A stretch of DNA of 64,000 bases from Microbacterium gorillae (GCF_000826185.2 NZ_LN648875.1:678356-742355), one strand, 5' to 3'; shown: positions 17,891-27,226, counted from the stretch's first letter. Translations and numbers: made by a program. Notes: generated from the sequence alone by a model not told the origin.

Positions 17891-19282
17891 TCAGGCATCC
17901 GGCAGGGCATCACCGAACAGAACCTCGCGCCGGACCCGCTCTGCGGCCTGGATCGCATCCGTCACCGTCGCGTCGAGTCCGGCGCCGGTGAGCCACGCAC
18001 CGACGGCGGTGAGGCGCGGGACGGCACGCACCGCGGCCCGCATGCGCGCCGCTGACGCCGCGAATCCGAGCTGTTCCCGGTGCGGAGCACCCGCGAAGAA
18101 CTCCACCTGCGTGGCACGAACGGTCGTGTTCAGCAGGCGCGTGATCTCGGCGCCGACCACTCGGGCCACCTCCGCTTCGGTCGCATCGGCGGCGACCGTC
18201 AGACGCGCACGGACAACGCGCGCGCCATCGATTCCGGCGCCCCACTGCGTCGTGAGGTCATCGATCACGACGAGCTCGCTGTCGCCGGGCCGGGGGTACA
18301 CCCCGTCCTGCCAGGCATCACCGCCGGTCACGGTCGCGGTCACGGTCGCGAGTCGTTGCGGGACGGCCGCGGCCGGCACTTCCACGTGCCCGGCCAGCAG
18401 CCGCCGGGCCGGGCCCTCGTCCGTCGCGACGATCACCACGGCGGCAGCGTGCTCCCGCCCGTCCGCCTCGACCGTGGAGTCCACGACGAAGCGGCCCCCG
18501 GACCGTCGAATCGCCATGACCTCAGCGCCCGTGACGATCTCGCCGTCGAGTTCGACGATCCGTCGCGCCAGAGCGGCGATGAGCGTGCTCATCCCGTCCT
18601 GCAGCGTGACGCGCTCCGGCTCGGCGTCCGCTTCGAGGATCTCGCTCACCGCGCCCGACAGCGACCCCTGTCGAGTGAGCGCGGCGTTCAGTCTCGGCGC
18701 GGCCAGCTCGACGTCGACGGCGTCGGGGTCCAGCCCGATCTCCCCACGCGTGACGGGCGCGACCAGCCGGTCGACGACCTTGGGGCCCATTCGGCGCCGC
18801 ACCAGCGGACCGAGGGCGCGCTCGTGTCCGATCGTGAGCGGCGGCCGCAGGCGGTCGAGGTACGCCCGCCACGCACCGCTCCAGCCGATCAGGCTGACGA
18901 CCTCGGCGAGGAACGGGCTGCCCGGGATGCCGAGCACGCCGTCCGGCAGCGGCACGAGTCCGCGCGGCGACGTCGTGAGGCGCCCGGCGCGGGTTCCCGC
19001 GACGGTCTCGAGCGCGAGGTCCGGCTCGTCGGCGCGCAGGGCGGTCAACAGCTCCGCCACGGCGCCGTCGGGCGCGAAGGCGACGGCGCCGGCTTCGGCG
19101 CGCGCGCCCTCCACGGTGATCGTCCGAATCGCACCACCCAGATCCGCCCGGCTCTCCAGCACGGTCACGGGCATGCCGATCTTGGCGCACTCGTACGCGG
19201 TGACGAGTCCGGCGATGCCACCTCCGATCACGACGACGGGGGCGAGACGAGCGGCGGAGACGAGATCGGAGACGTCAGACAC
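17891..19282 (-). CDS. hemY: Coproporphyrinogen III/protoporphyrinogen oxidase, FAD-dependent
   Basis: 463 residues. The dinucleotide-binding start PVVVIGGGIAGLVTAYECAKIG is followed by the VLESRADLGGAIRT loop. The body reads GSLSGAVSEILEADAE and LQDGMSTLIAALARRI, and the C-terminal part ends LTAVGAWLTGAGLDATVTDAIQAAERV, the FAD-closing motif. Gram-positive HemY enzymes oxidise coproporphyrinogen III to coproporphyrin III in the coproporphyrin-dependent haem route. GTG 19282 is preceded by a G-run, with GAGAAT 6 nt before the start. Other genes of the route lie outside the window. Confidence 0.85.
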   Translation of the reverse strand: MSDVSDLVSAARLAPVVVIGGGIAGLVTAYECAKIGMPVTVLESRADLGGAIRTITVEGARAEAGAVAFAPDGAVAELLTALRADEPDLALETVAGTRAGRLTTSPRGLVPLPDGVLGIPGSPFLAEVVSLIGWSGAWRAYLDRLRPPLTIGHERALGPLVRRRMGPKVVDRLVAPVTRGEIGLDPDAVDVELAAPRLNAALTRQGSLSGAVSEILEADAEPERVTLQDGMSTLIAALARRIVELDGEIVTGAEVMAIRRSGGRFVVDSTVEADGREHAAAVVIVATDEGPARRLLAGHVEVPAAAVPQRLATVTATVTGGDAWQDGVYPRPGDSELVVIDDLTTQWGAGIDGARVVRARLTVAADATEAEVARVVGAEITRLLNTTVRATQVEFFAGAPHREQLGFAASAARMRAAVRAVPRLTAVGAWLTGAGLDATVTDAIQAAERVRREVLFGDALPDA

Positions 19283-19625
19283 CCCCCGATTCTCGCATCA
19301 CCGGTCCGGCACCTTCCTGCACAGCAGCGGGACTAACGACCGACGCGCCGGTGATCCCACCTGGAGCTCCGGTGAGTCTCCCACCGGCCCCGCCACTGTG
19401 CTCGAACCGGTCCGGAATGTCGAACGGCGCTGGGCTCGAGTGACCGCCCCGCGTGCGCTCCAACAGGTCAGTCATCCCGATCCCGCCCTCGGAGTGCGGC
19501 ACGGCACCCCCGAAACGTTTGAACGCCGCCTGACGGCTCACCCCGAGGGCCTGCCATGACAGTCCCGCCTCCCGGGCGCCGGCAACCGGCTCAGACAGCT
19601 GCTTCTGCGACCGCTTCACCAGCAT
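19275..19625 (-). pseudogene. Probable remnant of a helix-turn-helix protein gene
   Basis: 116-residue frame. The part QLSEPVAGAREAGLSWQALGVSRQAAFKRFGG looks like the helix-turn-helix found in several actinobacterial proteins, but no complete domain surrounds it. The rest is Gly-rich with no recognised fold. It overlaps the start of hemY by 8 bp. The absent N-terminal helices and weak coding look suggest a decayed gene; a small real gene cannot be excluded. Confidence 0.35.
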
Positions 19626-19668
19626 GTGCGCAGTTCGTGCACGCGGTGAGCGGTGTCACACTGGTCTC

Positions 19669-20244
19669 ATGGCCCTGCACATCACCGACGATCCCGCTGC
19701 CGACGAACTGCTGTCCGACAACCCGCTGGCCCTCCTGATCGGCATGCTGCTGGACCAGCAGGTGCCGATGGAGACCGCGTTCGCCGGTCCGGTGAAGATC
19801 CTCGAGCGCACCGGGTCGCTCGATGCCGCGACGATCGCGACGACGGATCCTGAGTCGTTCAAGGCCGCGTTCTCCGAGACGCCCGCCGTGCACCGCTTCC
19901 CCGGCTCGATGGCCGAGCGCACGCAGGCGCTGTGCGCGGCGATCGCGCAGGACTGGGACGATGACGCATCCCAGCTCTGGACCCGGGACGACCCGGACGG
20001 TGCCACCGTGCTGAAGCGCCTGAAGGCGCTGCCCGGCTTCGGCGAGCAGAAGGCGAAGATCTTCCTCGCGCTCCTCGGCAAGCAGTACGGCTACACCGGG
20101 GCCGGCTGGCGCGAGGCGTCCGCGCCCTATGGTGAGGAGGGTTCGTTCCGCTCCGTCGCCGACATCACCAGCCCGGACTCGCTGACGAAGGTCCGCGAGT
20201 TCAAGAAGGCCGCCAAGGCCGCTGCGAAGGCCGCCACGAAGTGA
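19669..20244 (+). CDS. HhH-GPD family base-excision-repair-like protein
   Basis: 191 residues. NPLALLIGMLLDQQVPMETAFAGP is the first helical part of HhH-GPD glycosylase-fold proteins. LKRLKALPGFGEQKAKIFLALLGKQYG is the helix-hairpin-helix. It resembles a group of short uncharacterised actinobacterial HhH-GPD proteins with no iron-sulphur cysteines and a Lys/Ala-rich tail. DNA base excision is plausible but unproven. ATG 19669 begins the similarity. Confidence 0.75.
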   Translation: MALHITDDPAADELLSDNPLALLIGMLLDQQVPMETAFAGPVKILERTGSLDAATIATTDPESFKAAFSETPAVHRFPGSMAERTQALCAAIAQDWDDDASQLWTRDDPDGATVLKRLKALPGFGEQKAKIFLALLGKQYGYTGAGWREASAPYGEEGSFRSVADITSPDSLTKVREFKKAAKAAAKAATK

Positions 20245-20298
20245 GGCCGATCGGCGGCCGTGTCGACGATTTCCTCCCCGACGGCGTGACCCTCATCG

Positions 20299-21216
20299 TC
20301 ACCGCCTGATCGACTCCTCGACTCGGAGCGTCGGAACCTCGTGCCGGCCCCCGAGCGAGGCCGTCGAGGGCGCGCGCCCAGCCGCGCTGGGCCCGCCACC
20401 CGCCGCCACCCGCGGCTCCCCGAGGCGCCCGCGCGTCACGACGAGCGCGATGACCGCCAGCACGCCGAGCCCGAGCGCGGCGGGGATGACGCTCCCGGCG
20501 GTCCCGGTCAGGAGCGCCGCCGCCGTCAGTGACCAGTTGACGCCGTTGTGCCCGAGCACCGCCGGGACGAGGCTGCCGCCGGCCGCATTCGTCACCCAGG
20601 CGAGGACGACGGCGAGCGCCACGGTCATCCCCAGGTAGGCGACGTAATCCCAGACATCGCCGTGCGGGGTGTCCCAGTCGCGCACGAGGAACAGCGGCGC
20701 GTGCCACACAGCGTGCACGACCCCGAGCACGAGCGCCGCGGCGGCCGGGTGGAATCGCTCCTGCAGCCTGGGCAGCGCGAACCCCCGCCAGCCGATCTCC
20801 TCCTGCAGGGGTCCGCCGAGGACGTAGACGACAGCCATGATCGCGAGCTGCACGATGATCGGCACCGTGACCGTCACGCTCCGCCCGGCCAGGGCGAACG
20901 CCCCGATGCACAGCGGCACGGCGAGGACCGCGACGAGCCAGCACCACCATGGCGCGCGGAATCGCACCAGCCTGCCGAGGAGCCTCCGGACGGCCCCCGG
21001 ACCGCCGACGACCCGGGTCACGACGAGCGCCGACGCGAACGGGCCACCGAACAGACCGAGCTGGTTCACGAGCATGAGCGCGCCGACGGGCAGTTCGACG
21101 GGGATCACCCCGATGCCCCCGGCCGTCAGCCACATGGGCGACCACAGGATCCACGACCCCGCGAAGGCGAGGACGAAGAACGCGATCAGTGGCGAACGGA
21201 CGACGAGTTCACGCAT
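20299..21216 (-). CDS. CPBP-family intramembrane metalloprotease
   Basis: 305 residues with about eight membrane helices. The three family motifs are present: GGPLQEEIGWRGFALPRL (EExxxR), VLGVVHAVWHAPLFL and LVPAVLGHNGVNWSL. These supply the metal ligands and catalytic glutamates of the CAAX/Rce1-like proteases. GGGAG lies 10 nt before ATG 21216. It is transcribed away from the padR gene, and a perfect palindrome lies between them, so it may be controlled by that regulator. Confidence 0.85.
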   Translation of the reverse strand: MRELVVRSPLIAFFVLAFAGSWILWSPMWLTAGGIGVIPVELPVGALMLVNQLGLFGGPFASALVVTRVVGGPGAVRRLLGRLVRFRAPWWCWLVAVLAVPLCIGAFALAGRSVTVTVPIIVQLAIMAVVYVLGGPLQEEIGWRGFALPRLQERFHPAAAALVLGVVHAVWHAPLFLVRDWDTPHGDVWDYVAYLGMTVALAVVLAWVTNAAGGSLVPAVLGHNGVNWSLTAAALLTGTAGSVIPAALGLGVLAVIALVVTRGRLGEPRVAAGGGPSAAGRAPSTASLGGRHEVPTLRVEESIRR

Positions 21217-21230
21217 AGTGAATCAACTCC

Positions 21231-21255
21231 CTATAGTGTGTTGGACACACTATAG
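21231..21255. promoter_or_regulatory. Perfect palindrome, probable PadR operator with divergent promoters
   Basis: CTATAGTGTG (21231-21240), five bases TTGGA, then CACACTATAG (21246-21255). The right arm contains TATAGT (21251-21256), 7 nt before the padR ATG at 21264, giving a leaderless mRNA; the left arm gives TATAG on the other strand for the CPBP gene. A regulator bound here would block both directions. Confidence 0.75.
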
Positions 21256-21263
21256 TGACGTAC

Positions 21264-21623
21264 ATGGCTCATGGCGACCCCCTCGAGGGACACTTCAATG
21301 AACTCCGTCGAGGCACCGTCGTGCTCGCCTGTCTGTGGCTGCTCACGACCCCCGGATACGGTTACGCGCTGCTCACGGAACTCGCCCGCCATGGCTTCGA
21401 TACCGACGCCAACACGCTGTACCCGCTCCTGCGTCGACTCGAACAGCAGGGGTATCTCACGAGCGACTGGAACACCGACGAGGCTCGCCCCCGCAAGTTC
21501 TACCGGACGACCGATGCCGGGGCCCGAGCCGCCGCCGCCCTGCAGTCGGAATGGAGGGCGCTCACGGGCGCGCTGGACACACTCCCCCGAGCCGCCCGCA
21601 CCCCTGAGCCCGAGCAGGCCTGA
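21264..21623 (+). CDS. PadR-family transcriptional regulator
   Basis: 119 residues. The winged helix shows LACLWLLTTPGYGYALLTELARHGFDTDANTLYPLLRRLEQQGYLTSDWN, then ARPRKFYRTTDAGARAAAAL, the PadR wing and dimer helix. It starts next to the palindrome at 21231-21255, its likely operator, and is followed after 1 bp by a membrane protein gene of the kind often paired with PadR. GTG 21255 is an alternative start. Confidence 0.85.
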   Translation: MAHGDPLEGHFNELRRGTVVLACLWLLTTPGYGYALLTELARHGFDTDANTLYPLLRRLEQQGYLTSDWNTDEARPRKFYRTTDAGARAAAALQSEWRALTGALDTLPRAARTPEPEQA

Positions 21624-21624
21624 C

Positions 21625-22581
21625 GTGGCCTCCCTCACCGAACGGTATGTCGCCGCGGCCGTTGCGCATCTACCCGAAGCGGACCGCGATGACGTCGCCG
21701 CAGAGCTGCACGCCGCGGTCAGGGAGGCAGTCGAGGCGCGGGTGGAACTGGGCGCCTCGGGTCCCGACGCCGAACGGCAGGCGCTGGTCGACCTCGGCGA
21801 TCCGGCCGTCATCGCCGCCGACTACGGCGGACGCCCGCTGCGCCTCCTCGGCCCGCGGACGTACCTGCCCTGGCGCCGTACCCTGGTGCTGCTCCTGTCC
21901 ATCGTCCTGCCGGTCGCCGTTGCGGGCGTCGCGATCGCGACCCTGTCCGCGGCCGCACCGGGTGACCCTGCGGCGGCGGCGGCGGAGGTGGTGCGCCGCA
22001 CGGTCGGCTTCGCGATCGAATTCGCCCTGCACCTCGTCGTCTGGACGACCCTCGCATTCGTCATCATCGACCGCACCGGAATCCGCGTGCCGAGGACCTG
22101 GAGTCTGGACCGTCTGCCCGCCCCGGGCGGCCGGCGAGCGGGGTGGTTCTCCCCCACCGGCGCGATCGTGCTCACCGCCGTCGGTCTGTTCCTCGTCGGC
22201 CTCGAACTGACGGTCGGGAGCCTCTGGCTCGGTGGCCACCGCATCCCACTGCTGCATCCCGACCTCTACGCGTGGACCGTCCCGGCCGCGTGTGTGATCG
22301 CGATCGCCGCCCTCGTCCTCACGAGCGTCACCTGGCTACGCGGAGCGTCACGTGGGACGGCCGTCGCGGGGCTCGTGGTCGCCATCGCGATCGCCACGAC
22401 GGCGCTCGTGCTCCTCGCCGCCGGGAAGCTCGTCGCCCCGGGGCTCTGGCACGTCCTCACGCCGGACGGCGGTGACTCCGCGACCACCGCGATGATCGGT
22501 TCCCTCGTTCTCGGCGCCGTCATCACCGGGCTCGCCGTCTGGCGCGCCCGACTCGGCTTCGTGCGCGCCCGCGGTCGCTGA
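21625..22581 (+). CDS. Membrane protein with N-terminal HAAS/permease-prefix-like domain
   Basis: 318 residues. The N-terminal part, RYVAAAVAHLPEADRDDVAAELHAAVREAVEARVELGASGPDAERQALVDLGDPAVIAADY, has the helical layout of HAAS-type domains that commonly follow PadR genes. About six membrane helices follow. GTG 21625 lies 1 bp after the padR stop. The protein is presumably the membrane partner or target of the PadR regulator. Confidence 0.7.
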   Translation: MASLTERYVAAAVAHLPEADRDDVAAELHAAVREAVEARVELGASGPDAERQALVDLGDPAVIAADYGGRPLRLLGPRTYLPWRRTLVLLLSIVLPVAVAGVAIATLSAAAPGDPAAAAAEVVRRTVGFAIEFALHLVVWTTLAFVIIDRTGIRVPRTWSLDRLPAPGGRRAGWFSPTGAIVLTAVGLFLVGLELTVGSLWLGGHRIPLLHPDLYAWTVPAACVIAIAALVLTSVTWLRGASRGTAVAGLVVAIAIATTALVLLAAGKLVAPGLWHVLTPDGGDSATTAMIGSLVLGAVITGLAVWRARLGFVRARGR

Positions 22582-22686
22582 ACGCCGGGCGGTCCGTCGG
22601 CGCCGGTTCGGGGTTGCTCCCACGTCCGACGGGTCTCACGCAGGAGAAAGGTCATGCGCGCGAGCGAGCACGGAAATGCTCCCGCC

Positions 22687-22718
22687 TCCGGCAGATCCGA
22701 GGGGCCGGAACTGCCGGA
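22687..22718 (-). terminator. Hairpin after putA
   Basis: TCCGGCAG (22687-22694) pairs with CTGCCGGA (22711-22718), with a second TCCG/CGGA stem inside the loop. It lies 17 nt beyond the putA stop. No U-tract is seen. The rest of 22582-22734 holds nothing I can name. Confidence 0.5.
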
Positions 22719-22734
22719 AGCGAGAGCATCGGTG

Positions 22735-25700
22735 TCAGAGGAGGCCGTCGGAGAGGGACGTCGGGTTGCCGAAGCGGTGGTTCGTGATCGAGATCGCCTG
22801 CTCGCGGAGGAACGGCAGCATCTCGACCCGACCTGCGGACGTGACCGCGTGCGACCACACCGCGACATCCGGCGAGCCGTCCACGGCGGCGGCGACGGCC
22901 GAGGCGTCGCCGCCGACCAGGCGCAGGCGCGTCTCCGGCAGGCCCTTCTTCGACAGCCGCTTCAGCCAGGCGGCGTCCTTGTCGACGGACACCGTGACAC
23001 CGGCGGCGGTGAGCGCCGCGGCGGCCTTCCTCGACGGGGCGACCGCGAACGACGCCGACACCGGGGCTCCGGCACGGACACCCGCGGCGATCACGCGCAG
23101 ACCCTCAGCCTCGGAGGCCTCGGCACCGACGCGAACTGCGACCGGCAGGGCGCGGTAGCGGAACACGTTGCGCTCGACCCCGAGGTTCGACACGTCGCGC
23201 GCGACGCCGAACTCGTCCTGCCACGCGCGCTCATCGCTGCCGGCGGCGGCCCGCAGCCAGGCGGCGTCCGCACCATCGGCGGCCGCGACGATCCTCTCCA
23301 CCGGGGCGCTCAGCGTCATCGGACGCGCGGTCGGCTCGGCCGGAGTCCAGTCGCCGAGGCCGTGCAGGTAGTTCGGCCCACCGGCCTTGGAACCGGCACC
23401 GACGGCAGAGCGCTTCCAGCCACCGAACGGCTGGCGACGCACGATCGCGCCGGTGATGCCGCGGTTGACGTAGAGGTTGCCGGCCTCGACCTTCTCCAGC
23501 CAGAGCTTCAGCTCGTCCGGGTCCAGCGAGTGCAGGCCGGCGGTGAGGCCGTAGTCGACGGCGTTCTGCATCTCGAGGGCCTCTTCGAGGGTGGCCGCCT
23601 CCATGATGCCGAGGATCGGACCGAAGTACTCGGTGAGGTGGTACTCGGAACCGTTCTTCACGCCGGTGCGAACACCGGGGCTCCAGAGCTTGCCGGACTC
23701 GTCGAGCTGCTTCGGCTCGATCAGCCACTTCTCCCCCGCGCCGAGGGTGGTGAGGCCACCGAGCAGCTTCCCCTGCGCGGGCTCCACGATCGGGCCCATG
23801 ACGGTCGTCGGATCGGTCGGGTAGCCGACGCGCAGCGAGGTCACCGAGTCCACGAGCTGACGACGGAAGCGGTCGGACTTGGCCACCGAGCCGACGAGGA
23901 TCACGAGCGACGCGGCCGAGCACTTCTGTCCGGCGTGGCCGAACGCGCTCTTGGTGACGTCCGCCGCGGCGAGGTCGAGGTCCGCGGACGGCGTGACGAT
24001 GATCGCGTTCTTGCCACTGGTCTCCGCCAGCAGCGGCAGGTCCTGGCGGAACGAGCGGAACAGCTCGGCGGTCTCGTACGAGCCGGTGAGGATGACCCGG
24101 TCCACACGCTCGTCCGCGACGAGCGTCGAACCGAGCTCACCGGTGGACAGCTGCACCAGACGCAGGACGTCGCGGGGAACGCCACCCTGCCACAGCGCGT
24201 CCACCATCACGGCGCCGGTGCGCTTGGTGAGGCGGGCCGGCTTGATGATGACGCCGGACCCGGCCGCGAGCGCGGCCAGCACTCCGCCGGCCGGGATGGC
24301 GGTCGGGAAGTTCCACGGCGGAACCACCACGGTGAGCTTCGACGGAACGAACGTCGCCCCGTCCACGCGGTCGAGGCCGCGAGCCAGTTCGGCGTAGTAG
24401 TGCGCGAAGTCAATGGCCTCGCTGACCTCGACGTCGGCCTCGGCGATGGTCTTGCCGGCCTCGGACGCCATGACCTCGATCAGTCGACCCCGGTTGCGGG
24501 CGAGGGAGAGCCCGGCGGCATGGAGGATGTCGGCACGCTCGTCGCCGGAGCGCTGCCCCCAGGCGGTGCCGGCGGCGTGGGCACCCGCGATGACGGTCTC
24601 CAGAGCGTCGGCATCGGCGACGTTCGCGTCCGTGATGATCTGAACGCCCTCGTCGCTGTCCGCGGCGCGCGCCAGGATCTCACGACCCCAGGCACGGTTC
24701 GCACCGAGCGCCGGGTCGGTGTCGGGCTCATTGCGGAAGTCGTGCAGCGGTGCGTCCGGCGTCTCGGTGGCACGGTTCTGCGTGCGATTCGGGCCGGGGA
24801 CGGTGCCGAGCGTGCGCTCGTGCTCAGCGAGGGATGCCTCGTAGCGCGCCTGCTCACGGTCGAACAGGCCCTGGTCGCTGTCCAGCTCGAAGACGGCGGA
24901 CATGAAGTTCTCCTGCGAGGCGTTCTCCTCGAGGCGCCGGATCAGGTACGCGATCGCGACGTCGAACTCGCTGGGGTTCACCACCGGCGTGTACAGCAGG
25001 AGCTCGCCGACGTCCGCGCGGACGGCCTCGGCCTGTCCGGTCGCCATGCCGAGCAGCATCTCGAACTCGACGCCGTCGGTGACGCCGCGCTTCTTCGAAA
25101 GCAGCCACGCGTGGGCGACGTCGAAGAGGTTGTGGCCGGCGATGCCGAGGCGGAGGTTCGCGGTGCGCTCCGGGGTCATGGACCAGTCCAGGACGCGCTT
25201 GTAGTTGGTGTCGGCCTCCTGCTTGCTGGGGACCGTGGCGGCTTCCCACCCGTGCACCGTGGCGTCCACGTGCTCCATGGCGAGGTTCGCGCCCTTCACG
25301 ACGCGGACCTTGATCGGCGCCCCGCCGTTCGCGCGGCGCTGGGCCGACCACTCCTGCAGGTGCTGGATCGCACCGAGGGCATCCGGGAGGTAGGTCTGCA
25401 GCACGATGCCGGCCTCGAGGTCACGCAGCTGCGGCTGGTCCAGCAGAGCCGTGAAGACCGCGATGGTGAGGTCGAGGTCGCGGTACTCCTCCATGTCCAG
25501 GTTGATGAACTTCGCCTTGCCCTCGCGCTCGGCGCGCGCGGCGAGCTCGTACAGCGGTGTGAGCTTCTCGACGACCTTGGCGACGGCCTCGTCGAAGGAC
25601 CACATCGACAGCTGGCTGACCACGGCGGACACCTTGATCGAGACGTAGTCGACGTCGTCGCGGGCCAGGAACTTCCGCGTTCCCTCGAGTCGGCGCTCGG

Positions 25701-26169
25701 CCTCGTCCTCGCCGAGAACGGCCTCGCCGAGGAGGTTGAGGTTCAGGCGGTGTCCGCCCGCGCGCAGCTTCGCGATGCCGGCACCGAGCTTGGCCGGGGT
25801 CGCGTCCAGGACCAGGTGTCCGACCATCTGGCGCAGGACCCGGCGGGCGATCGGGATGACGGCCCACGGGAACGCGGGTGCCATTGCGCCGCCCAGGCCG
25901 ATCGCACCGCGCAGGTAGGCCGGCAGGAATTTCGGCGTCAGCGGGACGAGCGAGCGCAGCGCGGACGCGGCCACCGTGGTGTCCTCGGGGCGCATCACGC
26001 CGTCCACGAAGCCGACGGTGAAATCGAGCCCGTGCGCGTCCTTCAGCACACCGGCGAGGCGCTCGGCGGCGGGGTCGACGGGGTGTTGGGCGGCCTCATC
26101 CAGCCAGCGGCGGACGGTGGCGACGACATCGGCGGTGGTGATGCCGTCTGCAGTGACGAGCTCGGACAC
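22735..26169 (-). CDS. putA: Bifunctional proline dehydrogenase / L-glutamate gamma-semialdehyde dehydrogenase
   Basis: 1144 residues. The proline dehydrogenase barrel (about 30-450) has FINLDMEEYRDLDLTIAVF, KVRVVKGANLAMEH and LRLGIAGHNLFDVAHA. The aldehyde dehydrogenase domain (about 520-1010) has the catalytic pair Glu716 (AETSGKNA) and Cys750 (GQKCSAAS), 34 residues apart as usual, and VVVPPWNFPTAIPAGG for NAD binding. Proline is oxidised to glutamate in two steps. There is no N-terminal ribbon-helix-helix DNA-binding domain, so it is not the self-regulating type; the divergent LysR gene is the likely regulator. GTG 26169 has AGGAGG upstream. Confidence 0.95.
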   Translation of the reverse strand: MSELVTADGITTADVVATVRRWLDEAAQHPVDPAAERLAGVLKDAHGLDFTVGFVDGVMRPEDTTVAASALRSLVPLTPKFLPAYLRGAIGLGGAMAPAFPWAVIPIARRVLRQMVGHLVLDATPAKLGAGIAKLRAGGHRLNLNLLGEAVLGEDEAERRLEGTRKFLARDDVDYVSIKVSAVVSQLSMWSFDEAVAKVVEKLTPLYELAARAEREGKAKFINLDMEEYRDLDLTIAVFTALLDQPQLRDLEAGIVLQTYLPDALGAIQHLQEWSAQRRANGGAPIKVRVVKGANLAMEHVDATVHGWEAATVPSKQEADTNYKRVLDWSMTPERTANLRLGIAGHNLFDVAHAWLLSKKRGVTDGVEFEMLLGMATGQAEAVRADVGELLLYTPVVNPSEFDVAIAYLIRRLEENASQENFMSAVFELDSDQGLFDREQARYEASLAEHERTLGTVPGPNRTQNRATETPDAPLHDFRNEPDTDPALGANRAWGREILARAADSDEGVQIITDANVADADALETVIAGAHAAGTAWGQRSGDERADILHAAGLSLARNRGRLIEVMASEAGKTIAEADVEVSEAIDFAHYYAELARGLDRVDGATFVPSKLTVVVPPWNFPTAIPAGGVLAALAAGSGVIIKPARLTKRTGAVMVDALWQGGVPRDVLRLVQLSTGELGSTLVADERVDRVILTGSYETAELFRSFRQDLPLLAETSGKNAIIVTPSADLDLAAADVTKSAFGHAGQKCSAASLVILVGSVAKSDRFRRQLVDSVTSLRVGYPTDPTTVMGPIVEPAQGKLLGGLTTLGAGEKWLIEPKQLDESGKLWSPGVRTGVKNGSEYHLTEYFGPILGIMEAATLEEALEMQNAVDYGLTAGLHSLDPDELKLWLEKVEAGNLYVNRGITGAIVRRQPFGGWKRSAVGAGSKAGGPNYLHGLGDWTPAEPTARPMTLSAPVERIVAAADGADAAWLRAAAGSDERAWQDEFGVARDVSNLGVERNVFRYRALPVAVRVGAEASEAEGLRVIAAGVRAGAPVSASFAVAPSRKAAAALTAAGVTVSVDKDAAWLKRLSKKGLPETRLRLVGGDASAVAAAVDGSPDVAVWSHAVTSAGRVEMLPFLREQAISITNHRFGNPTSLSDGLL

Positions 26170-26226
26170 GATTCCTCCTGGGAAAAAGAGCGCAGTGGGG
26201 ATTCCGCCAGTATCGACCCGTTGTTC

Positions 26227-26275
26227 GTTCGGGTAAAGCGATAGAAATCGATGGATACTGTTCGGTGAAACCGAT
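26227..26275. promoter_or_regulatory. Direct repeat in the putA-lysR intergenic region, candidate LysR sites
   Basis: GTTCGGGTAAAGCGAT (26227-26242) and GTTCGGTGAAACCGAT (26260-26275) are near copies 33 bp apart, about three helical turns. The second contains the perfect dyad TCGGT-GAA-ACCGA. The region is less GC-rich than its surroundings, as expected of the shared promoter. Confidence 0.55.
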
Positions 26276-26294
26276 CATTGAAAAGGGGCCGCCC

Positions 26295-27173
26295 ATGCTC
26301 GATGTCCGTCGCCTGCGTCTGCTTGTGGAACTTGCACACCGCGAGACTCTCGCCGCCGTCGCGGAGGCGCTGAACTACAGCCCCTCGTCCGTGTCCGAAC
26401 AGCTGCGAATCCTGGAGCGCGAGGTCGGAACGCCCCTGCTGGAGCAGTCCGGCCGCCGCGTCCGTCTGACCCCGCAGGCCCGCGTCCTCGTCGAGCACGC
26501 CGAGGCGATCCTGGACCGTATGGCCGAGGCGGAATCGGACATCGCACGCTCCGGGACCGGCGTCGGCGGCACGGTGCGCATCGCGGTGTTCCAGTCCGCT
26601 GCGCACGCGATCATGCCCGCGGCCCTGACGCACCTGGCCACGGACCATCCGGACCTGCGTGTGGAGGTCGTCGAGCGGCCACCGGAGCAGGGCCTGTTCG
26701 AGGTCGCCGCGCGCGGTTTCGACCTCGCCGTCGCCGAGGAGTATCCCGGTCACCTGCGTCCGCGCCACCCGGACCTGGACCACGTCCCGTTCGCTTTCGA
26801 TCCGATCCGGGCGGCCGCGGCGGACGAGGTCGCGGCGTTCACGGACCTCGCGTCCCGCGCCTGGGTGATGGAGCCGGCCGGGACAGCCGCCCGACAGTGG
26901 GCGATGCAGCTGTGCCGCGCCGCCGGGTTCGAGCCGGACGTCCGCTATGAGACCGGGGACCTCATCGCGCACCTGCGCCTGATCCGGAGCGGCCACGCGG
27001 TGGGCCTGCTGCCGGACCTGCTCTGGGCCGGCGAGCCGCCGACCGTGCGTCTGCTCGACCTGCCCGGCGACCCGCAGCGCGTGGTGTTCTCCGCCGCCCG
27101 CCGCGCCGCCGCCGACCGACCCGCCGTCCGCGCCGTCCGCGCCGCCCTCTCCGCCGCCGTCGACCACGGCTGA
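26295..27173 (+). CDS. LysR-family regulator, probably of putA
   Basis: 292 residues from ATG 26295, which has AAGGGG 6-7 nt upstream. The N-terminal helix-turn-helix reads LRLLVELAHRETLAAVAEALNYSPSSVSEQLRILEREVGTPLLEQSGRRVRLTPQ. A LysR-type effector domain follows, with VRIAVFQSAAHAIMPAAL and VGLLPDLLW. Divergence from putA with paired repeats between them is the classic arrangement of a LysR regulator and its target; the effector is probably proline or a related compound, an inference. Confidence 0.85.
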   Translation: MLDVRRLRLLVELAHRETLAAVAEALNYSPSSVSEQLRILEREVGTPLLEQSGRRVRLTPQARVLVEHAEAILDRMAEAESDIARSGTGVGGTVRIAVFQSAAHAIMPAALTHLATDHPDLRVEVVERPPEQGLFEVAARGFDLAVAEEYPGHLRPRHPDLDHVPFAFDPIRAAAADEVAAFTDLASRAWVMEPAGTAARQWAMQLCRAAGFEPDVRYETGDLIAHLRLIRSGHAVGLLPDLLWAGEPPTVRLLDLPGDPQRVVFSAARRAAADRPAVRAVRAALSAAVDHG

Positions 27174-27198
27174 CCGCCGGTGAGCTTCTTCGCGACCC

Positions 27199-27226
27199 GC
27201 TCAGCGCGGCAGTCGACTCGCTGAGC
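27199..27226. terminator. Hairpin between convergent genes
   Basis: GCTCAGCG (27199-27206) and CGCTGAGC (27219-27226) form an 8-bp perfect stem with a 12-nt loop, in the gap between the lysR stop and the convergent small membrane-protein gene. Confidence 0.5.

Noticed and set aside
22654..26244. 1196-codon open frame on the plus strand opposite putA, with a GGAGAAAGG-ATG start
   Set aside because: The minus strand encodes a complete PutA with all motifs; long antisense frames are expected in GC-rich coding DNA, and the predicted protein is an Arg/Gly/His-rich string without recognisable domains.
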